Part shown: in pieces, positions 21,585 to 31,028 of the stretch
How positions within the stretch are numbered: the first letter of the stretch is position 1
How the letters are laid out: the number at the start of each line of letters is the position of its first letter
Assembly: GCF_000717335.1 (NCBI RefSeq)
Contig: NZ_JNYZ01000013.1
Location: forward strand, 124,001 to 188,000
Source: Amycolatopsis jejuensis
Lineage (GTDB): Bacteria > Actinomycetota > Actinomycetes > Mycobacteriales > Pseudonocardiaceae
Length of the DNA stretch: 64,000 nt
Direction of reading: 5' to 3'
The notes under the pieces: generated by a model
The model's input: the letters and a program-made list of their open reading frames with translations, nothing else
Told to the model about the DNA's origin: nothing
Database searches by the model: none
Made by a program: the position numbers and the translations under genes

Positions 21585-22480
21585 TCAACGGAATACACCA
21601 CATCGGGTTCGCGACGGCCGATCTGGACCGCTTCCTGCACTTCTACCGTGACGTGCTGGGCCTGAAGCAGACCGCCGACCGGCGGCTGGAACCGGGTGAC
21701 CGGGCCTTCGAGACCATCGTCGGCCTCGCCGAAACCCGAGTGCGGGTCGCGATCCTGCGCGCGGGCAACGTCCAGCTCGAAGTGTTCGCCTACGAGCAGC
21801 CCGAGCCGAAACCCGGGGAGGCGCTTCGCGCGTGCGACGTCGGGATCCGGCACATCGCCCTCGACGTCACCGATATCGACGTCGAATACCGGCGACTCAC
21901 CGCCCTCGGTGTCGAGTGCTTCTCCCCGCCGCAGGAAATCACCTTCGCCAGGCTCACCTCGGTCTACTTGCGCGACCCCGACGGGAACATCGTCGAGCTC
22001 CAGGAGGTCTTCCCGGGCAGCATCGTCGATCGCTCCCACGTCGTGGGCGGTAGCGACGAAACCTGCCGTCGGATCGCCCGCGAATTCTTCGACGGCGTGT
22101 CGAGGGGAGTTGTGCCGAAGGGGCTGTTCGCGCCGGACTTCTCGGTGTGGACCACGTCGTCGGGCGACTCCCTGCCGGGGTCGGACTACCTGACCCAAGT
22201 GGGGCTGCTGAAGTCGGTCTTCGCCGACGGGCCCCACTTCACCATCGATTCCCTGACGGCAGGCGAGGGCCGCATTGCGGTGGAATGCCGGAGCGCCGGC
22301 ACCTTGGTCAACGGCGAAGACTTCCGCCAGACCTACGCCTTCGTCTTCCGCATCCGAAACGGTCAGATCACCTCGTTGGCGGAGCATTTCAACCCGGACG
22401 TGGCTGTCAACCAGCTCCGGCCGCTCATCCGGTCAGCTGCGGTTCCGAAGGGCACGTCGCATCGCCAACGCGAGCTGTAG
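21581..22480 (+). CDS. VOC (glyoxalase) domain fused to SnoaL/NTF2-like domain
   Basis: A 299-residue two-domain protein. Residues 1-135 are a VOC/glyoxalase fold (INGIHHIGFATADLDRFLHF, IRHIALDVTDIDVEYRRL, VYLRDPDGNIVELQEVF, with His/His/Glu metal-ligand positions). Residues about 160-295 resemble SnoaL/NTF2-like folds (YLTQVGLLKSVFADGPHFTI ... FRIRNGQITSLAEHFNPD). Either part may bind or isomerise a small organic substrate. It overlaps the aldo/keto reductase by 4 bases and overlaps the convergent PucR regulator by 48 bases at its 3' end. The natural substrate cannot be told from sequence. Confidence 0.82.
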   Translation: MINGIHHIGFATADLDRFLHFYRDVLGLKQTADRRLEPGDRAFETIVGLAETRVRVAILRAGNVQLEVFAYEQPEPKPGEALRACDVGIRHIALDVTDIDVEYRRLTALGVECFSPPQEITFARLTSVYLRDPDGNIVELQEVFPGSIVDRSHVVGGSDETCRRIAREFFDGVSRGVVPKGLFAPDFSVWTTSSGDSLPGSDYLTQVGLLKSVFADGPHFTIDSLTAGEGRIAVECRSAGTLVNGEDFRQTYAFVFRIRNGQITSLAEHFNPDVAVNQLRPLIRSAAVPKGTSHRQREL

Positions 22481-23413
22481 GCGTAACCGCCCCCGTGGGT
22501 CTCGCACATTCCAGCCGAGCAGGGATTCCGCTCGGGTCAACCGGTCGTGCAACGTCGAGTGGTGGATGTGCAGAGCGCGGGCGGCATCGCGCAGGCTGGC
22601 GGCGTCGGCGACCGTCGCCAGGGTGACCAGCGTCCACTGTCCTGCGTCGGCTGCGTGCTGTAGTGCTGCGACATCCGGGATGGGCCCGCGGGCCGCGTCG
22701 GCGGCGGTGACGACCAGCCCCAGTGCGCCCAGCGACTCGGCTTCCACTACCTGCGGGCCGGGGTCGGCGTCGGTTCCCTCCGCGGTCAGGCGGAGTGCCA
22801 CGCGGGCCGCTGCCCAGGATTGCGGGAGGCGCTCGGCAGGTACGGCCGGTCCGATACCCGCGCGCTGACCAGCTGGTGGTGCGGCGTTCGCGTCGATGAC
22901 GATGGCGCTCCCATCGGCCAGCGCGACTGCCCGGCCGGTTGGGGGCAGACGGAGGCGGCGCGAGGCGGCGAGCCGGTCTGCGACGTCCGCCTTGGCGTCG
23001 AGGACCAGCTCGAGCGAGGCGGGGTCGTCCTCGGCACGCCGGGCGCGGACGCGTTCGATCACCATCCGCGCGGCGGTCGCGGCGCGTTCGAGGACGACCG
23101 ACTGGAGCGTGCCGACCGGGGCAGCGGTCTCCAGCCACAACAGCGCGCCGTCGGAGGTCACCGGAGCGGATGGCCAGGTCGGCTCGGGCGGTGAGCCGGC
23201 CGGGGTCGCCACTCCGTCGGGGCTCATCCGCACGTCGAGGCTTCTGCCGGGGTCGACGAGCCGGGCCGCGCATCCGGCCAGTTCGGCGGCGCCGCCGACA
23301 ATCGACTGCAGCCCGGCTCGGGAGGCCACCAGCACGTCGAAGTACCCGATCACGTTGACTGCAGCGCCGGCCTCGGGATCGAGCTCGGACAGCCGGATGG
23401 CCAGTTCCTTCAT
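22433..23413 (-). CDS. PucR/CdaR-type transcriptional regulator
   Basis: A 326-residue regulator with a C-terminal PucR helix-turn-helix (about 275-320): AARALHIHHSTLHDRLTRAE, then SLLGWNVRDPRGRLRLQLAL. The N-terminal ~260 residues are a GAF/GGDEF-like sensory region of the CdaR class (MKELAIRLSELDPEAGAAVN). I chose ATG 23413 on similarity; the frame stays open to 23527. It is divergent from the alpha/beta hydrolase gene and convergent with the VOC-SnoaL gene, so it plausibly controls one or both in response to a substrate. Confidence 0.82.
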   Translation of the reverse strand: MKELAIRLSELDPEAGAAVNVIGYFDVLVASRAGLQSIVGGAAELAGCAARLVDPGRSLDVRMSPDGVATPAGSPPEPTWPSAPVTSDGALLWLETAAPVGTLQSVVLERAATAARMVIERVRARRAEDDPASLELVLDAKADVADRLAASRRLRLPPTGRAVALADGSAIVIDANAAPPAGQRAGIGPAVPAERLPQSWAAARVALRLTAEGTDADPGPQVVEAESLGALGLVVTAADAARGPIPDVAALQHAADAGQWTLVTLATVADAASLRDAARALHIHHSTLHDRLTRAESLLGWNVRDPRGRLRLQLALAMRRALRNRS

Positions 23414-23560
23414 CACCACATTGTCACCCGTCGGACTCGGGCGGCGGCCACCCGGAAATCCGCCACCGTGCGGGAGAAGGCTGTCGGATGGCGGGTGCCG
23501 GTGCCTCACGCGAGCGCCGACAATCATTCGACAGGTTCACCGTTGCGAGGAGTGTCGCCC

Positions 23561-24469
23561 ATGAGCGTCAGCGAGGCCGCACGCAAGTTTCTTCAGCACC
23601 CGCGCCGGATCATGACTTTCCCGCCGCGGGACGACGTCGCAGGCTGGCTGCGCCTGGTCGAGGAACAGGACGCCTACATCATGGAGTCCTTCGCCGGGGT
23701 CACGCTCCCGGTCACCGCCGACGACACCGAGGTCGCCGGGGTGCGCACCTACGTGGTGCGCGGGCCCGGCATCCCCGACAGCGACCAGACGCCGATCTAC
23801 CTCGACCTGCACGGCGGCGGCCTGTTCCTGTGCGGTGGCGATCTGTGCCGGCTACTTGCCTCCGGGATGGCGATGGTGAACGGGATGATCACCTGGAGCC
23901 CCGACTACCGTATGCCGCCGCACCACGTGTACCCGGCGGCGCTCGACGACTGCCTTGCGGTCTACCGCGCGTTGCTCGAGGTCCGGGACCCGGTGGACAT
24001 CTTCGTCGGGGGCGGGTCGGCCGGTGGCAATCTCGCCGCCGCGCTGCTGGTCCGGGTGAAGGAGGAGGGACTGCCGATGCCGGCGGCGCTGGTGCTGCAG
24101 ACCCCCGAGGTGGACCTCACCGAATCCGGCGATTCGTTCCTCACCAACCGCGACTTCGACAACGTCTGCGGCACTCTGCGCGAGGCGAACGAGCTCTACG
24201 CCGGTGGGTACGACCTCGCCGACCCGCGTCTCTCACCCCTTTTCGCCGACCTGCGGGGATTTCCGCCCACCCTCCTGCAGGCCGGGACCCGGGACCTGTA
24301 CCTGTCCAACACCGTCCGGATGCACCGGGCACTGCGGGCCGCCGGTGTCGATGCCGAACTGCACGTGTTCGAGGCCATGCCACACGGCGGTTTCGGCGGC
24401 GGGACCCCGGAGGACCTGGAACTCACCGCCGAGGTCCGCCGATTCCTCGACCGCCACCGCCGAAGCTGA
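23561..24469 (+). CDS. HSL-family alpha/beta hydrolase (esterase)
   Basis: A 302-residue carboxylic-ester hydrolase of the hormone-sensitive-lipase family. The oxyanion motif HGGG is in YLDLHGGGLFLCGGDL, the nucleophile elbow is GGGSAGGNLAAALLV, and the catalytic acid/His region includes FPPTLLQAGTRDLYL and EAMPHGGFGG. No signal peptide. ATG 23561 follows a GAGGAGTG ribosome site. Divergent from the PucR-type regulator and followed by a PLP enzyme, it is probably part of a small catabolic set. Confidence 0.88.
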   Translation: MSVSEAARKFLQHPRRIMTFPPRDDVAGWLRLVEEQDAYIMESFAGVTLPVTADDTEVAGVRTYVVRGPGIPDSDQTPIYLDLHGGGLFLCGGDLCRLLASGMAMVNGMITWSPDYRMPPHHVYPAALDDCLAVYRALLEVRDPVDIFVGGGSAGGNLAAALLVRVKEEGLPMPAALVLQTPEVDLTESGDSFLTNRDFDNVCGTLREANELYAGGYDLADPRLSPLFADLRGFPPTLLQAGTRDLYLSNTVRMHRALRAAGVDAELHVFEAMPHGGFGGGTPEDLELTAEVRRFLDRHRRS

Positions 24470-24560
24470 CCAGCCATTCCGGCAGCCAAGTCTTTCGCGC
24501 ACGATTGCTGCCCGGATTACCGCCTTTCGGACGCCCTGTCCCGCGGCTAAGTTCAATTCC

Positions 24561-25529
24561 ATGGAAATCGCACGCCCGTCCTGGGACAATATCGCCGCCG
24601 CGACCGAGATTATCGACCCGGTGTTCCTCGGTTCACCGGTCGTGCGCAGTGCGACACTCGACGAGGTACTGGGTTGTCACCTGGTCGCCAAGGTCGAGAC
24701 CCTGAACCCGATCCGCTCCTTCAAAGGCCGCGGGACCAGCTATTTCGTCCGGACCGGGGCGTACGGAACCGCGGCCGGCCTGGTGACGGCGTCGGCGGGC
24801 AATTTCGGGCAAGGGCTCGCGTATGCCGCCGCGGATGCCGGAATCGGGCTCACCGTGTATTCGGCGACCACCGCCAATCCCGGAAAGATCGATTCGATGC
24901 GCCGGTTCGGTGCCACCGTCGTGCTCGAAGGTGACGATTTTGACGCAGCCAAGATTGCGGCCACCGCATTCGTCGAAAAAACCGGCGCGTATTTCGTCGT
25001 CGACGGCAATGAGCCCGCAATTGCCGAAGGCGCCGGTACCGCCGCGTTGGAGCTGCTGCAGGACGGTCCGCTCGACGCCGTCCTCGTTTCCCTGGGAAAC
25101 GGTGCGCTGGCCACCGGCGTCGGCACCTGGGTGAAGCATGCGGCGCCGGGTGCCGAGGTCGTCGCGATCGGTGCAACGGGGGCACCGTCGATGGCGATTT
25201 CCTGGCGTACGCACCAGACGACCGAAACGCCGTCGGTGAACACGATCGCCGACGGCATCGCGATCCGGGTCCCCGTGCCGTATGCGCTGGACACCATGCA
25301 CGGCACGGTCGACGACGTCGCCGAGGTCGACGACGGGCACCTGATCACCGCAATGCGCTTGATCCACCAGCATTTCGGCCTGGTGGTGGAACCCGCCGGG
25401 GTGGCCGGCGTCGCCGCCGTACTGGCCGACCCGCAGCGGTGGGCGGGCCGCACCGTCGGGACGATTCTCTGCGGGGCGAACATCGACCGCGTACGGGCGC
25501 CGGAGTGGCTGTTCGAGCAGGGCACGTAA
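24561..25529 (+). CDS. PLP-dependent threonine/serine dehydratase-like enzyme (fold type II)
   Basis: A 322-residue fold-type-II PLP enzyme related to threonine ammonia-lyase and serine racemase. The Schiff-base lysine is Lys55 in NPIRSFKGRG, the substrate loop is TASAGNFGQGLAYAA, and the phosphate-binding loop is SLGNGALATG, in place of the usual GGGGL. It lacks the C-terminal ACT domain of biosynthetic IlvA, which suggests a catabolic or racemase role. ATG 24561 starts 91 bases after the esterase. The preferred amino acid is not evident. Confidence 0.85.
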   Translation: MEIARPSWDNIAAATEIIDPVFLGSPVVRSATLDEVLGCHLVAKVETLNPIRSFKGRGTSYFVRTGAYGTAAGLVTASAGNFGQGLAYAAADAGIGLTVYSATTANPGKIDSMRRFGATVVLEGDDFDAAKIAATAFVEKTGAYFVVDGNEPAIAEGAGTAALELLQDGPLDAVLVSLGNGALATGVGTWVKHAAPGAEVVAIGATGAPSMAISWRTHQTTETPSVNTIADGIAIRVPVPYALDTMHGTVDDVAEVDDGHLITAMRLIHQHFGLVVEPAGVAGVAAVLADPQRWAGRTVGTILCGANIDRVRAPEWLFEQGT

Positions 25530-25535
25530 CCAACC

Positions 25536-27296
25536 TCACCGCGGCCACCACGAGGTCTGCTCTCGGAAGGTGTTCGTTCCACAGTGGACCTCGCCGCCGC
25601 GGGTGTGGTGGCTGTCCCAGTCGTCGACATCGTGCACGGTGAACCCGGCCTTGCCGTACGCCGTATTCACCGCTTCGGTGAAGATGTCCTTGCCGCCGAT
25701 CATCGGACCCCATTGCCGGGCGGAGAGGTAGTGCTGCGAGTTCAGCACGACTCCGTTGACGGCATTCGGAACGTAGGCGACGAGGCCCTCGGGCATCTGG
25801 TCGGGTGGCACCTTCGGCTTGCCCCTGGACTGGTCGATGTCGGACGGTTCGAAGTCGCGGAACAGCACCGGTACCTTCACGATTTCCCCGTCGGTGACGC
25901 CGGTTTCCCGTTGCAGCAGCTCGAGATTGGCCTTGATCCGGCGTTGCGCCAGCGCGTTGCCGTCCAGCACCTTCCGGTTGGCGAGCACCTGGTCGACGGT
26001 CTCGTTCCGGGTGCTGCCGGGACGCGAGAACATCCGCACCGAGCCGTGTCCCTGCCGCTGCGCATCACGCAGCACCTTCAGCCCGGACTCAGGGTCGGCG
26101 ACGGCGATCGTCCAGCCCCGTCCGCCCGCACGGGGGAGGAACTGCACGAACTCGTCGACGTGCCCGACGGCCAGCCAGGACGTGTCCAGCACCAAGGGAG
26201 ACTGCAACCCCTGTGACCGCAGGAAAGTCAGCATTTCCGGGCTCGGCGTCTCCTCCGGCTTGCCCTGCGTGCCGATGATGATCCGCCCGGCCGGGAACCC
26301 GTGGTGCGGCGGGATCGTTTCGAGGTTGCCGGTGGAGTTCACGCTGTTGTCGGACCCACCGGCGATCTGCACCGCGCCGATTCCGGGGCCGCGCAGCTTC
26401 GTGAACACCTGCCTGCCCGCTTCCCGCTCGGCCTGCGCCGATCGGATCGCAATGCGCAGTCCCTTCGGCTTCCCGTCCGGCCCCGGCATGGTCACGTACC
26501 CGGGTTCCACGAAGTCCTGTGCCCACCGGTCGTCCCCGTCGAAGCGGCGCAGCGGCGCGGTCAGCCCGGCCGCGCGGACCTGTTCGGCGAGCTCCTTCAC
26601 GAACCGCTGCTGTTCCGGGCGGTCGTTGTCGGTCACCAGGACCTCTTGCGCCTGCTGCAGGTGATGGTGGGTCAGCACCGGGGCGACCCGGAGCACCACG
26701 GAGTCCGAAGTGGACCGGCCGCCGTGCGCCACGGTGAACTGCACGGTTGCCGAACCGTCCCACACCGCGGTGTCGCGGATGACGTCCTTGGCGTCGATGC
26801 CCAGCGTCGCACCGCCGCGGAGTTCCGCCGGAGTGAGCGGACCAGTCAGCTTGACCCACTTGCCGTCGCGGTGGACGAACAGCCGCGTTTTTTCCTTGCC
26901 CGCACCGGTCACCGCGACCTGCGCGACCGCGTCCTGCGGGGCATGTGGAATCGGGACGGTCTTCACCGGGGCCAGGTTTTCCGTAGCACGGGCGACGTCG
27001 TCGGAAGCGTCGTTGCAGGCGGCCAGTTTGTCGTCGGGGAGTGGCTTGCCCGCGGAATCAGTGCTGGGGCACCGGCGTTCCGAATCCCCGATGTTCGGCA
27101 GGAAGATTGCGCCGCGCTGGGTCGTCCAGGTCTTCTTGCCGACGCTGTCGGAGGGGCCGGCGAGATCGACGACACCGTCACGGTTCACGTCGGCTCGGAC
27201 GTCAGCGGTCAGCGGGCGCGGGTCGGCGGCTGCCGGGGTGGCGAGGCCGGATGCGGTCGTGATCACGAGGAGCGGAACGAGAGCCGTCTTCTTCAC
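25536..27296 (-). CDS. Secreted peptidylarginine deiminase (PAD)-like protein
   Basis: A 586-residue secreted protein. GTG 27296 gives a signal peptide (VKKTALVPLLVITTASGLAT, ending PAAAD). Soon after comes a calcium-loop-like DVNRDGVVD. The C-terminal ~350 residues match the PAD fold: Asp in DDRWAQDFVEPGYV (~261), His-x-Asp in AVGHVDEFVQFLP (~379) and Cys in GGEVHCGTNTF (~572). Spacings (118 and 193) resemble those of vertebrate PADs, which convert protein arginine to citrulline using Ca2+. The GTG overlaps the stop of the upstream GT87 gene (GTGA), so the pair is translationally coupled. Substrate unknown. Confidence 0.85.
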   Translation of the reverse strand: MKKTALVPLLVITTASGLATPAAADPRPLTADVRADVNRDGVVDLAGPSDSVGKKTWTTQRGAIFLPNIGDSERRCPSTDSAGKPLPDDKLAACNDASDDVARATENLAPVKTVPIPHAPQDAVAQVAVTGAGKEKTRLFVHRDGKWVKLTGPLTPAELRGGATLGIDAKDVIRDTAVWDGSATVQFTVAHGGRSTSDSVVLRVAPVLTHHHLQQAQEVLVTDNDRPEQQRFVKELAEQVRAAGLTAPLRRFDGDDRWAQDFVEPGYVTMPGPDGKPKGLRIAIRSAQAEREAGRQVFTKLRGPGIGAVQIAGGSDNSVNSTGNLETIPPHHGFPAGRIIIGTQGKPEETPSPEMLTFLRSQGLQSPLVLDTSWLAVGHVDEFVQFLPRAGGRGWTIAVADPESGLKVLRDAQRQGHGSVRMFSRPGSTRNETVDQVLANRKVLDGNALAQRRIKANLELLQRETGVTDGEIVKVPVLFRDFEPSDIDQSRGKPKVPPDQMPEGLVAYVPNAVNGVVLNSQHYLSARQWGPMIGGKDIFTEAVNTAYGKAGFTVHDVDDWDSHHTRGGEVHCGTNTFREQTSWWPR

Positions 27297-28555
27297 CCGG
27301 TGAACGATGGCGGATCGCCGTCCGCCCGCACCCCCGCCGAGCGGCTGCGGATGCCCCGCCACCCGTCGGTGATCGGGGCGCGGCGCAGGGTCACGAACTG
27401 CCAGCTGAGGAAGCCCACCGCCAGCAGCAGATAACTGTTACCCACGACGTGTTCGAACGGTCCCCACGTCAGTTCGCGGAAATTGTTGTTCGGCAGCAGC
27501 GAATGCGGGGCGACGACGAACACCACCGCGGTCGCGGCCAGCCCGGCCACCGCGGGCCGGGTCGTCGCGCGGGCGGCCAGCAGGATGGTCGCCGGGACGA
27601 TCCATACCCAGTGGTGTGACCAGGAAATCGGCGAGCAGACCAGAATTGCCGTGGCGTTGAGCAGGAACGCCATCGGCGGGTCGGCGCGCAGCATGGCCGG
27701 CACGGTGAGGAGCAGGGCACCGAGGGTCGCGACCGCAACCAGCACCAACGTCAGCGTGTCCGGCAAGGCGAACCGGTGGAGCGCGCCCTGGATGGTCTGG
27801 TTCGTGGCGAAGATCGACCCGCTCATCCCGGACGCACCGGTCAGCCCGCCGCCGAACCAGTACTTCGTCGACGCTTCCGGCGCGATCGCGAACCCGGCCA
27901 GCCCGGCCGCCGCGAAGGTCACGAGGGTGGTCACGACCGTCCGGAAGTCCCGCTTCACCAGGAAGAACAACAGGAATCCGGCGGGCGTGATCTTCACCGC
28001 CGCGGCCAGGCCCAGCAGCACCCCGCGGGGGAGCCGGGTTTTCGGGCCGAGGCAGTCGAGCACCACGAGCGCCATGAGCAGCAGGTTGATCTGCCCGAAC
28101 CACAGCGTCTCGCGGACCGGCTCGAAGGCCAGCGCCGCCGCACCGGCCAGCAGCGACGCGAGCAGCGCGGTCCGCTGTGTAGTACGCGGCCGGACCACGA
28201 CGTACACCGTCCCGCACAGCGCGGTCAGCGACAGGGCGAGCATCACCACCGCGCCGACCGGCAGCGGAACCGGCGTGAACACCAGGAACAGCAGCGCGGC
28301 GAACGGCGGGTAGATGAACGGCAGGACCAGGCCGTTCCGCGTCGGCGGCAGCGGCCCGTAGAGGTCCTGTCCCCGGACGAGCGCCTGCGCACCCATCCGG
28401 TAGATCTCCAGGTCGAGCGGCCACATCGTGCACACGGCCACCACGATCAGCGCAGCGCCCGCCAATGCCGCCGTGACCAGCGCGAACACCGTCCAGCGGC
28501 GGCTTCCGGCACCTTCGAGCCAGTGCCGCAGCACGGCAGCGAGGGTCGGGGTCAC
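27293..28555 (-). CDS. GT87-type polytopic mannosyltransferase (DUF2029)
   Basis: A 420-residue integral membrane protein with about ten hydrophobic helices. The GT87/DUF2029 signature is seen: an acidic first loop (TMWPLDLEIYRMGAQALVRG, with Asp-Leu-Glu after the first helix) and FIYPPFAALLFLVFTPVPLP. In mycobacteria and corynebacteria this family adds mannose from polyprenyl-phosphomannose to lipid-linked envelope glycans. It is translationally coupled (4-base overlap) to the PAD-like secreted protein, an uncommon pairing. Donor and acceptor are inferred only from the family. Confidence 0.85.
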   Translation of the reverse strand: MTPTLAAVLRHWLEGAGSRRWTVFALVTAALAGAALIVVAVCTMWPLDLEIYRMGAQALVRGQDLYGPLPPTRNGLVLPFIYPPFAALLFLVFTPVPLPVGAVVMLALSLTALCGTVYVVVRPRTTQRTALLASLLAGAAALAFEPVRETLWFGQINLLLMALVVLDCLGPKTRLPRGVLLGLAAAVKITPAGFLLFFLVKRDFRTVVTTLVTFAAAGLAGFAIAPEASTKYWFGGGLTGASGMSGSIFATNQTIQGALHRFALPDTLTLVLVAVATLGALLLTVPAMLRADPPMAFLLNATAILVCSPISWSHHWVWIVPATILLAARATTRPAVAGLAATAVVFVVAPHSLLPNNNFRELTWGPFEHVVGNSYLLLAVGFLSWQFVTLRRAPITDGWRGIRSRSAGVRADGDPPSFTG

Positions 28556-28601
28556 CCTGCGATCATGCCGGGAAGATCACCCGTTCGCGCAGCGGGGCCC
28601 C

Positions 28602-30986
28602 TCACGAGGCGACATACGCCGCCAGGTGTTCGCCGGTCAAGGTCGATCGCTTTTTCACCAGTTCCGCTGGCGTGCCTTCGAAGACGACCTGGCCGCCGTC
28701 ATGGCCCGCACCAGGGCCGAGGTCGACGATCCAGTCCGCATGCGCCATCACCGCCTGGTGGTGCTCGATCACGATCACCGACTTGCCCGCGTCGACGAGG
28801 TGGTCCAGCAGCCCGAGCAGCTGCTCGACGTCGGCGAGGTGCAGGCCGGTGGTCGGCTCGTCGAGGATGTACACGTCACCGCCGGAACCCATGTGCGTGG
28901 CCAGTTTCAGCCGCTGGCGCTCGCCACCGGACAACGTCGTGAGCGGCTGCCCGAGCGTCAGGTAGCCGAGGCCGACCTGCTCCATCCGCTCGAGGATCTT
29001 GTGCGCGGCCGGCGTGCGGGCCTCGCCGTCGCCGAAGAAGTCCTCGGCCTGCGCGACCGACATCGCGAGCACCTCGCTGATGTCGCGGCCGCCGAGGTGG
29101 TAGTCGAGCACCGACGGTTCGAACCGCTTGCCCTCGCACACCTCGCAGGTGACCGCGACCCCCGCGATCATCGCCAGGTCCGTGTAGATCACGCCGGTGC
29201 CGTTGCAGTTCGGGCACGCGCCCTCGGAGTTGGCCGAGAACAGCGCCGGTTTCACGTTGTTGACCTTGGCGAACGCCTTGCGGATCGGTTCGAGCAGCCC
29301 GGTGTACGTCGCCGGGTTGCTGCGCCGCGACCCGCGGATCGGCGTCTGGTCCACCGACACGACCTCGCCCGACGCCGGGATCGACCCGTGGATCAGCGAG
29401 CTCTTGCCCGACCCCGCGACCCCGGTGATCACACACAGCACGCCGAGCGGGATGTCGACGTCGACGTCCTGCAGGTTGTGCGTGTTCGCGCCGCGGATTT
29501 CCAGCACCCCGGTCCGTTCCCGCACCGACGGCTTGAGCGACGCGCGGTCGTCGAGATGCTTGCCGGTGATCGTCTTGCTGGCACGCAGATCCTCCAGCGG
29601 ACCCTCGAAGCACACCGTGCCGCCGTTCGTGCCCGCGCCGGGCCCGAGGTCGACGACATGGTCGGCAATCGCGATCGCCTCCGGTTTGTGCTCCACGACC
29701 AATACGGTGTTTCCCTTGTCCCGCAAGCGAAGCAGGAGACTGTTCATGCGCTGGATGTCGTGCGGGTGCAGGCCGATGGTGGGCTCGTCGAAGACATACG
29801 TGACGTCGGTGAGCGCCGAGCCGAGGTGGCGCACCATCTTCACCCGCTGCGCCTCACCGCCGGACAGCGTGCCCGACGGCCGCTCCAGCGACAGGTACCC
29901 CAGCCCGATCTCCACAAAGGAATCGAGCGTGTCGTGCAAGGACGTCACCAGCGGCGCGACCGATGGTTCGTCCAGCTTCCCGACCCATTCGGCCAGGTCG
30001 CTGACCTGCATCGAGCACGCGTCGGCAATGCTGATGCCGTCGATCTTCGACGACCTGGCCAGCTCGCTCAGCCGCGTGCCCTCGCACTCCGGGCAGGTGG
30101 CGAACGTGATCGCCCGGTCCACGAACGCGCGGATGTGCGGCTGCAGCGCCTCCCGGTCCTTCGACAGCATCGACCGCTGGATCCGCGGGATCAGCCCCTC
30201 GTACCACACGTTGACGCCGTTGACCTTGATCCGCGTCTGCTCCTTGTAGAGCAGGTCGTTGAGCTCGCGTTTGGTGTACTTGCGGATCGGCTTGTCCGGA
30301 TCGTGGAAGCCGGACTCCCGGAAAATCGTGCCGTACCAGCTGGTTCCGGTGTAGTTCGGGATCATCAGCGCGCCGTCGTTGAGGGATTTGCTGTCGTCGT
30401 ACAGCTGGGTCAGGTCGAAGTCGGACACGCGGCCCATACCTTCACACCGCGGGCACTGGCCACCGGTGATGCTGAAGCTGCGCCGCTCCTTGACCTGCTT
30501 CCCGCCGCGCTGCAGGGTGACCGCGCCTGCTCCGCTGAGCGAGGCCACGTTGAACGAAAACGCTTGCGACGAACCGATGTGCGGTTTGCCGATGCGGCTG
30601 AACAGGATGCGCAGCATGGCGTTGGCGTCGGTCGCGGTGCCGACCGTCGACCGCGGGTCCGCGCCCATCCGCTGCTGGTCCACGATGATCGCGGTGGTGA
30701 GCCCGTCGAGCACGTCGACCTCGGGCCGCGCCAGCGTGGGCATGAAGCCCTGTACGAAACTGCTGTACGTCTCGTTGATCATCCGCTGTGATTCAGCCGC
30801 GATCGTGCTGAACACCAGCGAGCTCTTGCCCGAGCCGGACACCCCGGTGAACACCGTCAACCGGCGCTTCGGGAGCTCGACGCTCACGTCCTTGAGGTTG
30901 TTCACGCGGGCGCCCTGCACGCGGATCAGGTCGTGGCTGTCGGCGGCGTGCGGCGCGGGTGTGGTCTTCCCCTTGGCCTTGGTCAT
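28602..30986 (-). CDS. UvrA2-like excinuclease ABC subunit A homologue
   Basis: A 794-residue UvrA-family ABC ATPase, ~150 residues shorter than UvrA proper. It has two Walker A motifs (GVSGSGKSSLVF near 50; GVAGSGKSSLIHGS near 500), two signatures (LSGGEAQRVKM; LSGGERQRLKL) and zinc-knuckle Cys clusters CPRCEGMG, CPECEGTR, CPNCNGTG. The shortfall fits the UvrA2 class that lacks the UvrB-binding domain and is linked to DNA damage tolerance or resistance to DNA-binding drugs. It starts at ATG 30986. The VOC gene upstream may be cotranscribed. Confidence 0.88.
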   Translation of the reverse strand: MTKAKGKTTPAPHAADSHDLIRVQGARVNNLKDVSVELPKRRLTVFTGVSGSGKSSLVFSTIAAESQRMINETYSSFVQGFMPTLARPEVDVLDGLTTAIIVDQQRMGADPRSTVGTATDANAMLRILFSRIGKPHIGSSQAFSFNVASLSGAGAVTLQRGGKQVKERRSFSITGGQCPRCEGMGRVSDFDLTQLYDDSKSLNDGALMIPNYTGTSWYGTIFRESGFHDPDKPIRKYTKRELNDLLYKEQTRIKVNGVNVWYEGLIPRIQRSMLSKDREALQPHIRAFVDRAITFATCPECEGTRLSELARSSKIDGISIADACSMQVSDLAEWVGKLDEPSVAPLVTSLHDTLDSFVEIGLGYLSLERPSGTLSGGEAQRVKMVRHLGSALTDVTYVFDEPTIGLHPHDIQRMNSLLLRLRDKGNTVLVVEHKPEAIAIADHVVDLGPGAGTNGGTVCFEGPLEDLRASKTITGKHLDDRASLKPSVRERTGVLEIRGANTHNLQDVDVDIPLGVLCVITGVAGSGKSSLIHGSIPASGEVVSVDQTPIRGSRRSNPATYTGLLEPIRKAFAKVNNVKPALFSANSEGACPNCNGTGVIYTDLAMIAGVAVTCEVCEGKRFEPSVLDYHLGGRDISEVLAMSVAQAEDFFGDGEARTPAAHKILERMEQVGLGYLTLGQPLTTLSGGERQRLKLATHMGSGGDVYILDEPTTGLHLADVEQLLGLLDHLVDAGKSVIVIEHHQAVMAHADWIVDLGPGAGHDGGQVVFEGTPAELVKKRSTLTGEHLAAYVAS

Positions 30987-31028
30987 CGTCTCTCCCTCTT
31001 CGTTCCCGGAGTGTCCGGCCCCAGTGGT

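Noticed and set aside
28428..30791. 787-residue plus-strand frame opposite uvrA2
   Set aside because: Antisense shadow; Arg/Val/Asp-rich without motifs, while the minus strand shows two complete ABC modules.
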